64,000 nt of DNA from Enterobacter sp. C2 (GTDB lineage: Bacteria; Pseudomonadota; Gammaproteobacteria; Enterobacterales; Enterobacteriaceae), in assembly GCF_019880405.1 (NCBI RefSeq), contig NZ_CP082269.1:1798001-1862000 (forward strand), given 5' to 3'. The notes under the pieces were generated by a model. The model had not been told where the DNA came from, made no database searches, and was given only the letters and a program-made list of their open reading frames with translations. The position numbers were made by a program, and so were the translations under genes. Within the stretch, counting starts at the first letter, position 1, and each line of letters starts with the position of its first letter. Positions 37,340-45,306 of this stretch are shown piece by piece.

Positions 37340-38300
37340 AATATACAAATTCCCTGCGCCTCCTCCGGCGCAACAGGAGAGCCGTATGGCTGATCTGGAA
37401 AATGGCTATCTGCGTTTAGCCAACCAAATCCAGGACGCCTTATGTATCGTCGAGTTATCAGGGCGTGAATTCCGTGTTCTGAATGCGATTGTCCGGTTGA
37501 CCTATGGCTGGTCAAAGAAATCAGACCGGATCGCCAACAGCCTCATTGCAGACAAAACGACGCTGAAGGTGAAGCATGTTTCTGAAGCTGTGCTGAGCCT
37601 CGCTTACCGGAACATCATTATCCTGCGCCGCATCGGGCAAACCAGATACATAGGGATCAATACCAGCCTGGATAAGTGGGCTTATACCAAGCCGAACTGC
37701 ATGAAGTGCCCAGTGCATTTCCCGTCTGCTGAAACTGGCACATGGGTAATTACCATCCCTGAAAACGGGGACAACTATCCCCAAAAACAGGGAAGAACAT
37801 CCCTGAAAACAGGGACAGCTATCCCTGAAAACAGGGATAGTGGAAATACCCCTCAAATCATCCCTGAAAACGGGGATGGTTATCCCCGAAAACAGGGAAA
37901 GGTATCCCCGAAAACAGGGAACACCAAAGACATTCTTTCAAAGACAAATATAAAAGATCTAACCCCCTCTAGTCCCCCAGGGGGGAAGGTGAAGTTTGAT
38001 CCGCTGAGCATACCGGTTCCTGAATGGCTAAATGCATCGTCCTGGAATGAGTGGGTCGCGTATCGCCGCCAGTCCGGGAAGCCCATCAAAACCGAGCTGA
38101 CCGTCACCAAAGCGTTCAGCCTGCTAAAGCAGTGCCTCGACGAGGGACACGATCCGGTGGACGTGATCAACGCCAGTATCGCCAACGGGTACCAGGGTTT
38201 GTTCAAGCCAAAATTCGGCCTCAGCGGCCGCAAGGCGGGTCGGGATGTGAATCAAATTTCTCAGCCAGGTAAAGACATCCCAGACGGATTCAGGGGGTAA
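37323..38300 (+). CDS. Phage replication initiator, O-like
   Basis: A 325-residue initiator. The N-terminal winged-helix O domain (about 15-125) shows DLENGYLRLANQIQDALCIVELSGREFRVLNAIVRLTYGW, as in phage_rep_O proteins. The middle (about 145-200) is a repeat-coded linker of NGD/KQG segments, because the origin iterons lie inside the gene. The C-terminal part (about 230-325) would bind the helicase loader. ATG 37323 follows GGAGGGCAGT; the frame extends to 37290 without a better start. The next gene encodes the DnaC-like partner. Confidence 0.88.
   Translation: MSNTAEIYKFPAPPPAQQESRMADLENGYLRLANQIQDALCIVELSGREFRVLNAIVRLTYGWSKKSDRIANSLIADKTTLKVKHVSEAVLSLAYRNIIILRRIGQTRYIGINTSLDKWAYTKPNCMKCPVHFPSAETGTWVITIPENGDNYPQKQGRTSLKTGTAIPENRDSGNTPQIIPENGDGYPRKQGKVSPKTGNTKDILSKTNIKDLTPSSPPGGKVKFDPLSIPVPEWLNASSWNEWVAYRRQSGKPIKTELTVTKAFSLLKQCLDEGHDPVDVINASIANGYQGLFKPKFGLSGRKAGRDVNQISQPGKDIPDGFRG
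37755..37920 (+). other. ori: Prophage replication origin: seven iterons inside the initiator gene
   Basis: Seven near-identical 17-base units ATCCCYRAAAACRGGGA start at 37755, 37777, 37799, 37821, 37860, 37882 and 37904. Spacing is 22 bases, with one 39-base gap between the fourth and fifth. An AT-rich stretch follows (37925-37970). This is the layout of the lambda origin (iterons within gene O next to an AT-rich unwinding region). Because 22 is not a multiple of three, the repeats are translated in successive frames. Confidence 0.85.
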
Positions 38301-38302
38301 GC

Positions 38303-39052
38303 GTGAAAAATATTATTGGTACCGGCAGCGCCCTTGAGCGCCTGAAGAAAATCATCCCGGCCAGTGTGCAGCCAAAATTCCGCAATGCTCAGGAGTGGCA
38401 GGCATGGCAGCAAGCGGAGGGTCGCAAACGCTCTGAGGAAATCGACCGGCTGAACCAGCGGGCGCGGTCAGAGAAGATTTTTGGCCGGGCTGGCATACAG
38501 GCCCTTCATCGCAGCTGCTCGTTTGCAAACTACGACGTGTCATGTCAGGAACAGCGCCAGGCGTACAGCATGGCGAAAAGTTACGCCCAGAACTTTGGCA
38601 GCGGGTTCACAAGCTTCGTCTTCAGCGGCTCGCCGGGCACCGGGAAGAACCATCTGGCTGCGGCCATTGGCAACCACCTGCTGGCAGCCGGGCACTCCGT
38701 TCTGGTGGTGACCATCCCTGACCTGATGCTGCGCGTCCGCGAGTGCTACGACGACGGGCAGTCTGAATCGTCACTACTGAATGAGCTCTGCAACGTCGAT
38801 CTCCTGGTGCTGGACGAAGTAGGGATTCAGCGCGGCTCCAACGGCGAGAAGGTGATCATCAACCAGGTGATCGACCGCCGGCTTTCAGCCATGCGGCCCG
38901 TGGGCATCCTTACCAACCTGAATCACGGCGAGCTGGTCACCACCCTCGGCGCGCGCGTTATGGATCGCCTCCAGATGGACGGCGGTATCTGGGTCAATTT
39001 CGGCTGGGCGAGTTACCGCAAAAACGTCAGCCACCTGCGTGTCGCGAAATGA
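38303..39052 (+). CDS. DnaC-like helicase loader
   Basis: A 249-residue AAA+ ATPase of the DnaC/IstB class, with Walker A FSGSPGTGKNHLAAAIGN (about 110-125; Asn replaces the usual Thr/Ser after GK), Walker B VDLLVLDEVG and a sensor region GILTNLNHGEL. It would load host DnaB at the phage origin. The GTG start has AGGGGG eight bases upstream. It follows the initiator gene by two bases. Confidence 0.9.
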   Translation: MKNIIGTGSALERLKKIIPASVQPKFRNAQEWQAWQQAEGRKRSEEIDRLNQRARSEKIFGRAGIQALHRSCSFANYDVSCQEQRQAYSMAKSYAQNFGSGFTSFVFSGSPGTGKNHLAAAIGNHLLAAGHSVLVVTIPDLMLRVRECYDDGQSESSLLNELCNVDLLVLDEVGIQRGSNGEKVIINQVIDRRLSAMRPVGILTNLNHGELVTTLGARVMDRLQMDGGIWVNFGWASYRKNVSHLRVAK

Positions 39053-39059
39053 GGTGATT

Positions 39060-39431
39060 ATGAGCAACCGTTTAAAACCGAAACAGAAAGCCATCGTGGA
39101 GTTCATTGCGGCAAATGGACCGGCAACGCCCCGCCAGATCCGCAAGCTGCTCGGCTGCGACATCCGTGAGGCTTACGACCGTCTTAAGCGCCTGCGCATG
39201 GCCAGGATCGTCAAAAATATCGGTAAACCGAAGCATCCGGAATACCAGCTGGTGCAGCGCTGGCAGGAAAAGATCAAACGAACCAGGCCAGCACCTGTAG
39301 CGCCAGCAGCGAAAGCAAAGCCGCCAGCAAAAGCTGCACCAGCACCTTCAGGGCCGTCCATAGCGGACGTTTGCCGCCAGAACTGGCAGGGCTACAAAAT
39401 TCATAAAATTTTTGGGAGTGCACGGGCATGA
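39060..39431 (+). CDS. Winged-helix phage protein
   Basis: A 123-residue protein. Residues 1-70 form a winged helix (KQKAIVEFIAANGPATPRQIRKLLGCD, LKRLRMARIVKNIG). An Ala/Pro/Lys-rich linker (about 85-105) and a C-terminal SIADVCRQNWQGYKIHKIFGSA segment follow. That last segment is reminiscent of phage proteins in nin-like regions. Start chosen at 39060 (GAGGTGATT before it). Its stop overlaps the next ATG. Confidence 0.72.
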   Translation: MSNRLKPKQKAIVEFIAANGPATPRQIRKLLGCDIREAYDRLKRLRMARIVKNIGKPKHPEYQLVQRWQEKIKRTRPAPVAPAAKAKPPAKAAPAPSGPSIADVCRQNWQGYKIHKIFGSARA

Positions 39432-39919
39432 GTGAATTACAGAACAACAAAGAGCTGATCGCAGTTGGTCATGAGTTTGCAAAAGCACTGAGCAGCGACA
39501 CGCCGATCATCGAGATTGCCAAAATGATGTCTCGCCTGGCCGAACGGCTGGACTGCACAACAGCTGCGCTGCGCGAAACGGCCAAACAGCGTGACGCGCT
39601 TACGGCGGACAATGTGGCCCGTGCTGAAATTATTGGTCAGCTGGTCTGGCAGTACAGCGCCAGCGGCATTAAGCCGGTGCAGAAATCTCTGAACCCGGCA
39701 TCTGCGCTGCTGTTTGACGCGCTGGAGGTTCTGCGCCAACCAGCGACAGCTGCAGCGGTTAGCGAGCTGAAAGCGCAGGGCGTTGAAACGGCTGCGGCAT
39801 CTTACCACCCGCTGGTGGTCACCGGCGGAAGCGATGATCCCCAAGAAAACGGGCTGAGCATTCGGAAAGATTTGTTGAGCATCGCCAGGAAGCTGCGCGC
39901 CGGAGAGGTACAGCCATGA
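39428..39919 (+). CDS. Ea22/ead-like phage protein
   Basis: A 163-residue protein with a helical N-terminus (FAKALSSDTPIIEIAKMMSRLAERLDCTTAALRETAKQRD) and a C-terminal IRKDLLSIARKLRAGEV, blocks that recur in Ea22-like proteins of lambdoid phages. Function unknown. Overlaps its neighbours by four bases on each side. Confidence 0.65.
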   Translation: MSELQNNKELIAVGHEFAKALSSDTPIIEIAKMMSRLAERLDCTTAALRETAKQRDALTADNVARAEIIGQLVWQYSASGIKPVQKSLNPASALLFDALEVLRQPATAAAVSELKAQGVETAAASYHPLVVTGGSDDPQENGLSIRKDLLSIARKLRAGEVQP

Positions 39920-40785
39920 AATGGGGTCATAATGCACTGGCTCACGATCTGGCTGAGCATCTGCGCCAGAACACCGCTCGTATTGTCTGGAAAGACATGC
40001 AGCTGGGCCCAAGCGGTACCGCGCGCCCGGACGTCTACGCGCTGCCTTGCTCATTCAGCAAGTTCTGTCCGGTAGTCTATGAGGTAAAAGTTTCCGTTTC
40101 AGATTTCCGCGCTGATGTGACCGCCGGTAAATTCACAAAGTATTTTGCGTACGCCAGCGCCGTGGTCTTCGCTGTGCCCGATGGGATGCTTAAAAAGACC
40201 GATATCCCTGAAGGCTGCGGGCTGACGGTTCGCAAGGAAGGCGGCTGGTATACGGTGAAAGGACCAACTATGCGCCCGATCGACACGCTGCCCCGTGATG
40301 CCTGGGTGAAACTGGTCATCGACGGGATCCGCCGTGAAACTGAGCGCACCCGGTTATCTATGCGCACTGCACCAGTATACGTCCATGAAACCCGGCTGGC
40401 CCGGCGGCATGGGGAAGAGATCGCCAGACTGGTCTCGCAAGCCTACAGCGCAAAAAACCGACTCGAATCAGCTATTGAGCAGCAGGAAAAACGCCGGGCT
40501 GAGGTATTCCAGCAGACTGAGCAGGAAACGCGCTGGCATCGCCAAAGCATGGAGCAGCAGGCCGAAAGCCTCAACAGAGCGCAGTCCGAACTGGCTGAAG
40601 TGTTAGGACTGCCTGCTGATGCAACGGTGAATCAACTTACCAGAGCGATCAACGAGGCTAGCTATCGGCTGGCCCACGATTCGGAGATTCAGCGCCTGCG
40701 TGGGATCTTCATGAACATGGAAAAAATGCTCGCCAAAGCGAATACGAAACTGCCGGGTGAGTCGGCTACGGAGGGTGCAGCATGA
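39916..40785 (+). CDS. MmcB-like PD-(D/E)XK protein with coiled-coil tail
   Basis: A 289-residue protein. The first 130 residues look like an MmcB-type restriction-endonuclease fold: ARPDVYALPCSF, VVYEVKVSVSDFRADVTAGKF and TKYFAYASAVVFAVPDG, with the E-x-K pair in YEVKVS. The last 150 residues are a charged coiled coil (AIEQQEKRRAEVFQQTEQETRWHRQ). It may repair or cut DNA; the substrate is unknown. The next gene begins inside its stop (ATGA). Confidence 0.68.
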   Translation: MKWGHNALAHDLAEHLRQNTARIVWKDMQLGPSGTARPDVYALPCSFSKFCPVVYEVKVSVSDFRADVTAGKFTKYFAYASAVVFAVPDGMLKKTDIPEGCGLTVRKEGGWYTVKGPTMRPIDTLPRDAWVKLVIDGIRRETERTRLSMRTAPVYVHETRLARRHGEEIARLVSQAYSAKNRLESAIEQQEKRRAEVFQQTEQETRWHRQSMEQQAESLNRAQSELAEVLGLPADATVNQLTRAINEASYRLAHDSEIQRLRGIFMNMEKMLAKANTKLPGESATEGAA

Positions 40786-40964
40786 AAATCGAAAAGGCTA
40801 AAGCCGTGTTTGAGGCTGCAACGTCTGGTCCCGGTGCAATATATTGGCGCTATACCCCTGCGATATCTACTGTGCTGGCCGCGCAGGAGCGCGCAGAGGG
40901 GCGCGTTGCCGAACTGGAGGCGCAGATTAACCTGAAAGAACTAGTAACAAGAAGAGTCATATGA
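40782..40964 (+). pseudogene. Truncated Ea22/ead-like gene
   Basis: A 60-residue ORF (MKIEKAKAVFEAATSGPGAIYWRYTPAISTVL...) ends with ERAEGRVAELEAQINLKE, where Ea22-type proteins normally continue for 100 or more residues. It stops just where base composition drops to the AT-rich cargo block, so it looks cut by that insertion. It could also be a short intact protein. Confidence 0.5.
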
Positions 40965-41283
40965 AGTAAAGAATAATTAAAAGCATGAACTTAATTTCGC
41001 TTCATTAATATATGATTTAACATTCCAAAAGTATTTGGATAACGATCAATAATTGAAAGGCGTTTTCAAATTAAGCCATTCTGTTCTGTTGTTTTTGGTA
41101 ATTATATGGTTTTAGATAATAACTGCAACGAACTATTGCTTAAGCTCATTGTAAAGATATTTAAAAATCAAGATTTAATCATTCTTAATGGTACAATGAA
41201 CTTCTCGGTGTATAGTGGTTTATTATTACCGTTTAACCTCTTTGCTCAGAAGTAAGTTCCAACCTCATTAATAAGGATATAAT
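40965..41283. other. AT-rich intergenic region before cargo gene
   Basis: 319 bases of strongly AT-rich sequence with no ORF I can support. It probably carries the promoter of the downstream 246-residue gene; several TATAAT-like strings are present, none decisive. Confidence 0.4.
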
Positions 41284-42024
41284 ATGTCGGATACGATTGT
41301 GGTTATTGGCAGTCCGGGAAATCCTACATTTGGAAGTAATTTAGTTCTTCCAGGTGGGTTCGGTTCAAATGCACCTCATGTGCCTGTATCAGCTCAATTG
41401 AATGGCGGCGCTCTCTTTCGAACTGTTATAACTCCAGATGGAAAAATAGCAGATATTGAACAAAGAGAAAGAAGCGAAATCAAGCCAGATACCGACTCTC
41501 TTCCTGTAGGAACGAAAGTTGTAATCGAGAATGGGGTTCCGCAAGCTTATCACCTTATTTCTGATTACATACCTATCGAAAAGACCGAAGAAACAATTAC
41601 AGTGTTGTCAGACTGGCATCGATCGAACCTACCAAGGATGGTTCTTACAGATGGTACCTTTATCGCCTTTGACAGCTGGCCTCAGCTTTACGCATTTGCC
41701 AGTCGCTCAAAAGAAAAAGGTGACGGTAGTGGGCAAAATCATGGCGCTTCTACTCAGGCATATGCAGGTCCACTTGTTTGGGGACCTTGGGTTGATCTTG
41801 CGGCTCATTCTGGACAAGATGTTTATACGATTAACTTTGATACTATCTCACAAGCTCCTTCGACATTTGATGTTCAGATTGAGTATGCAGGCCAAAGCAG
41901 TATGGTTACTGTTAACACTATGGGGCCAGGCTCTTATAAAGTCACAGACAATAATGGTGCTGGGACGGATCGCATCAGATTTAAAAGCCATAGTGTTGGT
42001 CAGAACATAAGTGTACAGTATTGA
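41284..42024 (+). CDS. Unknown 246-residue cargo protein
   Basis: I do not recognise this protein. It has no signal peptide or membrane segment. It is Gly/Ser/Thr-rich and probably beta-rich, beginning with SDTIVVIGSPGNPTFGSNLVLPGG and containing GPWVDLAAHSGQDVYTINFD and QSSMVTVNTMGPGSYKVTDN near the C-terminus. AAGGATAT precedes the ATG and a hairpin terminator follows. Low GC and position between early phage genes mark it as a moron-type insertion. A secreted or surface role is possible but unsupported. Confidence 0.75.
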   Translation: MSDTIVVIGSPGNPTFGSNLVLPGGFGSNAPHVPVSAQLNGGALFRTVITPDGKIADIEQRERSEIKPDTDSLPVGTKVVIENGVPQAYHLISDYIPIEKTEETITVLSDWHRSNLPRMVLTDGTFIAFDSWPQLYAFASRSKEKGDGSGQNHGASTQAYAGPLVWGPWVDLAAHSGQDVYTINFDTISQAPSTFDVQIEYAGQSSMVTVNTMGPGSYKVTDNNGAGTDRIRFKSHSVGQNISVQY

Positions 42025-42037
42025 GCTATTAAAAATT

Positions 42038-42063
42038 AGGTGCCTTAAGGGCACCTTTTTTTA
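42038..42063 (+). terminator. Terminator between convergent cargo genes
   Basis: Hairpin AGGTGCC/GGCACCT followed by seven T. Confidence 0.85.
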
Positions 42064-42444
42064 TTTGTAGAAATTAGCTATTTCATGCGCCTTATTTTTA
42101 TCGGAAACTGATTGGTTTATTCCTCTGGCACTTTTAATCGGAGAGACAATTTTGGATTTCATGATTTCTTCACCGTTAAAAGAAACAGTAAGTTTATTAT
42201 TGATGTTTTTCAGGAAGAATTCATCGAATCTTACTGAGCATTGATTGTTCTCTTTGATTGAAAGGTTAATAATTGTGGGGGTAACGTCCCTCAGAGATGT
42301 TTGCAATACACAGTCTTTTTCGAGATTGAATACACTGCTGCCAGCTTTGTATTCAAGCCCACTTTTTTGACTGGAGGTTTCACAACCACCCAATATGATA
42401 GTTACAATGGTGATTAATGCGATTCTAACAGTGTTCTTTTTCAT
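42061..42444 (-). CDS. Small lipoprotein of unknown function
   Basis: A 127-residue lipoprotein: basic MKKNTVR, hydrophobic core, lipobox ILGGC (Cys20). The mature part (about 107 residues) has a Cys pair (DCVLQTS, NNQCSVRF) and beta-type alternation. AGGTACTATG supplies the RBS. It faces the preceding cargo gene. Prophage lipoproteins of this kind often change the lysogen surface or block superinfection; that is only a possibility here. Confidence 0.78.
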   Translation of the reverse strand: MKKNTVRIALITIVTIILGGCETSSQKSGLEYKAGSSVFNLEKDCVLQTSLRDVTPTIINLSIKENNQCSVRFDEFFLKNINNKLTVSFNGEEIMKSKIVSPIKSARGINQSVSDKNKAHEIANFYK

Positions 42445-42680
42445 AGTACCTCCGATTAACCAAAGCGTTTTGGCGCATAATATCTATCCATTGTTACTTA
42501 AAAATTCTATTTTGCAACTACTAAGAAATGAATGCTAAACCACCGCTATGCATTTAGACATAGGTATGATAGAGGGTAAGGCATGAGGCTTTGCTGGCCA
42601 ATGTTAAGGCGATTTTGCTATTGAAATGGTTTGAGGGGATTGATATGGTGCAATAAATTCCATCATAAAGGCTGAGGCCG

Positions 42681-42926
42681 TTGGGACGTTTTATTAACTT
42701 TTTGAACCGTCAAAGGAGAAAAATATATTTATTATGGATATCCGGAGGATTTGTTCTTTGGGCATGGCTAGGCTACACATCCTACAAAGCGAATACAGAT
42801 AGTATTGGCGGCATCTTTCTGTACATAAGCTTTTTTTGCTGGCTTTTTTTTCATGTGTTGACAGCTATCATCCTTGCGATATGTCTTGCCTTCTGGCGCT
42901 CGAGGTTGAGAAAGAGCGAAGTATAA
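42681..42926 (+). CDS. Small two-helix membrane protein
   Basis: An 81-residue ORF with two hydrophobic segments (about 16-34 and 44-70) and basic ends (NRQRRKIYL, WRSRLRKSEV). Only a TTG start is available, with GAGG close before it. Cargo region, unknown function. Confidence 0.55.
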   Translation: MGRFINFLNRQRRKIYLLWISGGFVLWAWLGYTSYKANTDSIGGIFLYISFFCWLFFHVLTAIILAICLAFWRSRLRKSEV

Positions 42927-42965
42927 AATCAAACACTCTTTAAAGAGATCAAGTAAAAAATAAGG

Positions 42966-43304
42966 ATGAATTCTGTGAAAAATTTGATGCTTTTATTAGG
43001 TGCTTTAACTTTGGTGGGATGTGCGAAAAGCGAAGTGCCCGTTAGTTGTAAAGGATACGGAATATTTACTCCTGTACCAAATTACGAAAATGCAGCATCT
43101 AAGGAAGCAAGTATTGATCTGGATAAGTTACGTCAGAATGCAAATGGTGCCTGGGATTTCCATCGTATTAACGGAAATGGTATGACGTCGCAATCTGCCT
43201 GGATAAAACCCGGAGGATTAGAACGTATCGAATGTGTCAGTGGCCCTGCGGAACAGCTCAGCCAGCTCAGAACGCGAACAGGCCAGCCTGTAAAAATGCT
43301 TTGA
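42966..43304 (+). CDS. Small lipoprotein of unknown function
   Basis: A 112-residue lipoprotein with lipobox LVGC (Cys19). The mature part contains VSCKGYGIFTP and GGLERIECVSGP, whose two cysteines could pair. AAATAAGG precedes the start. It is 39 bases after the membrane protein gene, so the two may be co-transcribed. Confidence 0.75.
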   Translation: MNSVKNLMLLLGALTLVGCAKSEVPVSCKGYGIFTPVPNYENAASKEASIDLDKLRQNANGAWDFHRINGNGMTSQSAWIKPGGLERIECVSGPAEQLSQLRTRTGQPVKML

Positions 43305-43453
43305 ATCATCTTCAGCATGTTATCAAACACCTGACTCTTCTCACTAAGCCGCATTTATTGTGGCTTTTCTATTCAATGAGTTACCGAAGGATTAAGAAGT
43401 TCGCCCCTGGCTTTTTGTGCGCTTAAGATGTTGATCAAACATTCTATTGGGTG

Positions 43454-43473
43454 TACTGTTTATTTATACAGTA
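43454..43473. promoter_or_regulatory. LexA (SOS) box upstream of the dinI-like gene
   Basis: TACTGTTTATTTATACAGTA fits the LexA consensus TACTG-N10-CAGTA, with CTGT and ACAG intact. It lies 21 bases before the start codon. Confidence 0.88.
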
Positions 43474-43494
43474 ATTCCAGTGGGAGGGAACATT

Positions 43495-43728
43495 ATGCGT
43501 GTTGAAGTTACTATTGAACGTACAAAAAAACTGCCGGACGGCGCTATGTCAGCACTTGAAAACGAACTATCAAAACGATTAAACAACCAGTTCTCAGAGT
43601 GCAAACTAACGGTGCGCCGCTCATCGACTGACAGCCTTAGCGTTATGGGCGGTGATAAAGAGCAGAAGAAGGCAGTAGAGACGATCCTGCAGGAAACCTG
43701 GGAGAGCGCGGACGACTGGTTTTACTGA
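43495..43728 (+). CDS. DinI-family protein
   Basis: A 77-residue DinI homologue: MRVEVTIERTKKLPDG, LSVMGGDKEQKKAVETIL and the conserved end QETWESADDWFY. DinI proteins bind RecA filaments and modulate LexA/UmuD cleavage. The LexA box upstream means it is induced on DNA damage. In prophages it may tune induction. Start at 43495 (GGGAGGGAAC before it). Confidence 0.92.
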   Translation: MRVEVTIERTKKLPDGAMSALENELSKRLNNQFSECKLTVRRSSTDSLSVMGGDKEQKKAVETILQETWESADDWFY

Positions 43729-43768
43729 GTTGCGCGAGCTACGTTTTACGGCTGAACAGGGGGATAAT

Positions 43769-44017
43769 GTGGGTGATAGTGCTTTAAATTCATCAGACGC
43801 TGACTGGTATGACGTTGTTCGGCGGACTGATGGAACGGTTATGTGTAGTTTTCCGGCGGGCGACCGCTTTCTGGTCTACCGCAGTGGAGGGCTTATCTCA
43901 ATGCGCCCGCTGCTGGATGAAGAAATTATTTTCACGCCAAATGCCGTTGTACAATTCCTCACGGGTCTTGGCTATCGTATTGATGGCCCATCTGATAATA
44001 TGATCTCATCGGTCTGA
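43769..44017 (+). CDS. Small phage protein, unknown
   Basis: An 82-residue ORF with GTG start (AGGGGGATAAT before it), or TTG 43730 if longer. It contains DWYDVVRRTDGTVMCSFPAGDRFLVYR. Not recognised; it lies tightly between dinI and the DUF1367 gene. Confidence 0.6.
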   Translation: MGDSALNSSDADWYDVVRRTDGTVMCSFPAGDRFLVYRSGGLISMRPLLDEEIIFTPNAVVQFLTGLGYRIDGPSDNMISSV

Positions 44018-44054
44018 ACAGCCGGTAAACCTGCTGCGCCACGGAGTGAACACC

Positions 44055-44651
44055 ATGGCGCAATTACAACTTATCAAGCATTCCTCAAATATCCTGATCC
44101 CCGCCACGCCGGAGACCAGCGATTTTCTACAATCAAAATGCAAGCTCGGCGCTGTACTTGAGGCGGAATTCCGCCAGCTGCGTAATCCTGCATTTCACCG
44201 TAAATTCTTTGCGCTGCTTAACCTGGGCTTCGAATACTGGGAGCCTACCGGCGGCGCGATCTCCTCGAATGAGCGCAGGCTGGTTACCGGGTATGCAAAA
44301 TTCCTGTCCACGTTCGGCAGCAGTGAAGGCGCACTGCTGGATGCCGCTGAGCAGTACCTGGCACGTATCGCTGACCGCCGCGGCGGTAGCATCAGCATCT
44401 GCAAATCCTTCGACGCCTATCGCTCATGGGTGATCGTGGAGGCGGGCCACTACGACGCCATCCAGCTGCCTGACGGTACTCTCCGCAAACACCCCCGCAG
44501 CATCGCGTTCGCCAATATGGACGAAACCGAGTTTCAGCAGCTCTATCGCGCAGTGCTCGATGTGCTCTGGCGCTGGATCCTCTCCCGTGCATTCCGCAGC
44601 CAGGCGGAGGCCGAGAACGCCGCCGCACAGCTGCTGAGTTTCCAGGGGTGA
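44055..44651 (+). CDS. DUF1367 family phage protein
   Basis: A 198-residue DUF1367 protein, common in nin-like regions of enterobacterial phages. Seen: MAQLQLIKHSSNILIPATPE, KCKLGAVLEAEFRQLRNPAFHRKFFALLNLGFEYW. Function unknown; likely recombination-associated because of its place next to NinB/RusA-type genes. ATG 44055 chosen over GTG 44046. Confidence 0.88.
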   Translation: MAQLQLIKHSSNILIPATPETSDFLQSKCKLGAVLEAEFRQLRNPAFHRKFFALLNLGFEYWEPTGGAISSNERRLVTGYAKFLSTFGSSEGALLDAAEQYLARIADRRGGSISICKSFDAYRSWVIVEAGHYDAIQLPDGTLRKHPRSIAFANMDETEFQQLYRAVLDVLWRWILSRAFRSQAEAENAAAQLLSFQG

Positions 44652-44656
44652 TGGCG

Positions 44657-44941
44657 ATGAACAGAACCTACCGTAACAAAAAGTGGCTGGCCGCCGTCGG
44701 CCAGATCGAACAGTGCGTGCTCTGTGGCGCATGGGGCACGCAGGTGGCTCACCGGAACGAAGGGAAGGGCATGAGCCTGAAAACCGATGACTGCGCCACC
44801 GCCGCGCTCTGCGTTCCTTGCCACGACAGCATCGACAACGGTAACCAACTGACACGCGACGAGCGCCGCCAGCTGATGGATCGAGCCATTGTGCTGACCC
44901 TGATCCAGATTGCCCGCCGTGGGCTGGTGGTACCGGCATGA
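44657..44941 (+). CDS. YbcO/HNH-like nuclease
   Basis: A 94-residue protein with two zinc-knuckle pairs (CVLCG, CVPCHD) and a His (VAHRNEGKG) between them, a layout like the treble-clef nuclease YbcO (DUF1364). ALCVPCHDSIDNGNQLTRDERRQ is typical. It probably cuts branched or single-stranded DNA. The stop overlaps the rusA start by four bases. Confidence 0.78.
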   Translation: MNRTYRNKKWLAAVGQIEQCVLCGAWGTQVAHRNEGKGMSLKTDDCATAALCVPCHDSIDNGNQLTRDERRQLMDRAIVLTLIQIARRGLVVPA

Positions 44942-45306
44942 AAATCTATGACATTACGCCGATTGGCAAACCCCGCATGACGCAGCGCGATCGCTGGCAT
45001 AAACGCCCGGCGACCGCTGCTTATTGGACCTATAAAGCGCAGGTCCGGCTGCTGGGCGTCACGTTGCCGGAGTCTGGTTATCACGTCACGTTCGTTATCC
45101 CGATGCCAAAGAGCTGGAGCCAGAAAAAGCGCGCCCAGCACGCCGGGCAGCCGCACCAGCAGAAACCTGACAAGGACAACCTGGAGAAGGCGCTGCTGGA
45201 TGCGATCTTCGATGAGGACAGCCGCATCTGGGATGGCCGGGTAACGAAGGTCTGGGGTGAGAAAGGGCAAATTATTATCAAAACACAGGAAGGGGCAGAG
45301 GCATGA
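44938..45306 (+). CDS. rusA: Holliday junction resolvase RusA
   Basis: A 122-residue RusA. The acidic, metal-binding core is KPDKDNLEKALLDAIFDEDS (about residues 77-96), after the basic FVIPMPKSWSQKKR. It resolves branched recombination and replication intermediates as a dimer. Overlaps the next gene by four bases. Confidence 0.93.
   Translation: MKIYDITPIGKPRMTQRDRWHKRPATAAYWTYKAQVRLLGVTLPESGYHVTFVIPMPKSWSQKKRAQHAGQPHQQKPDKDNLEKALLDAIFDEDSRIWDGRVTKVWGEKGQIIIKTQEGAEA

Noticed and set aside
37755..37920. CRISPR-like array
   Set aside because: Repeats are 17 bases with 5-base spacers and lie inside the initiator gene; these are iterons, not CRISPR.
44424..45270. Minus-strand ORFs opposite DUF1367, YbcO-like and rusA genes
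   Set aside because: They mirror the real, overlapping plus-strand operon and have Arg/Pro-rich shadow composition.
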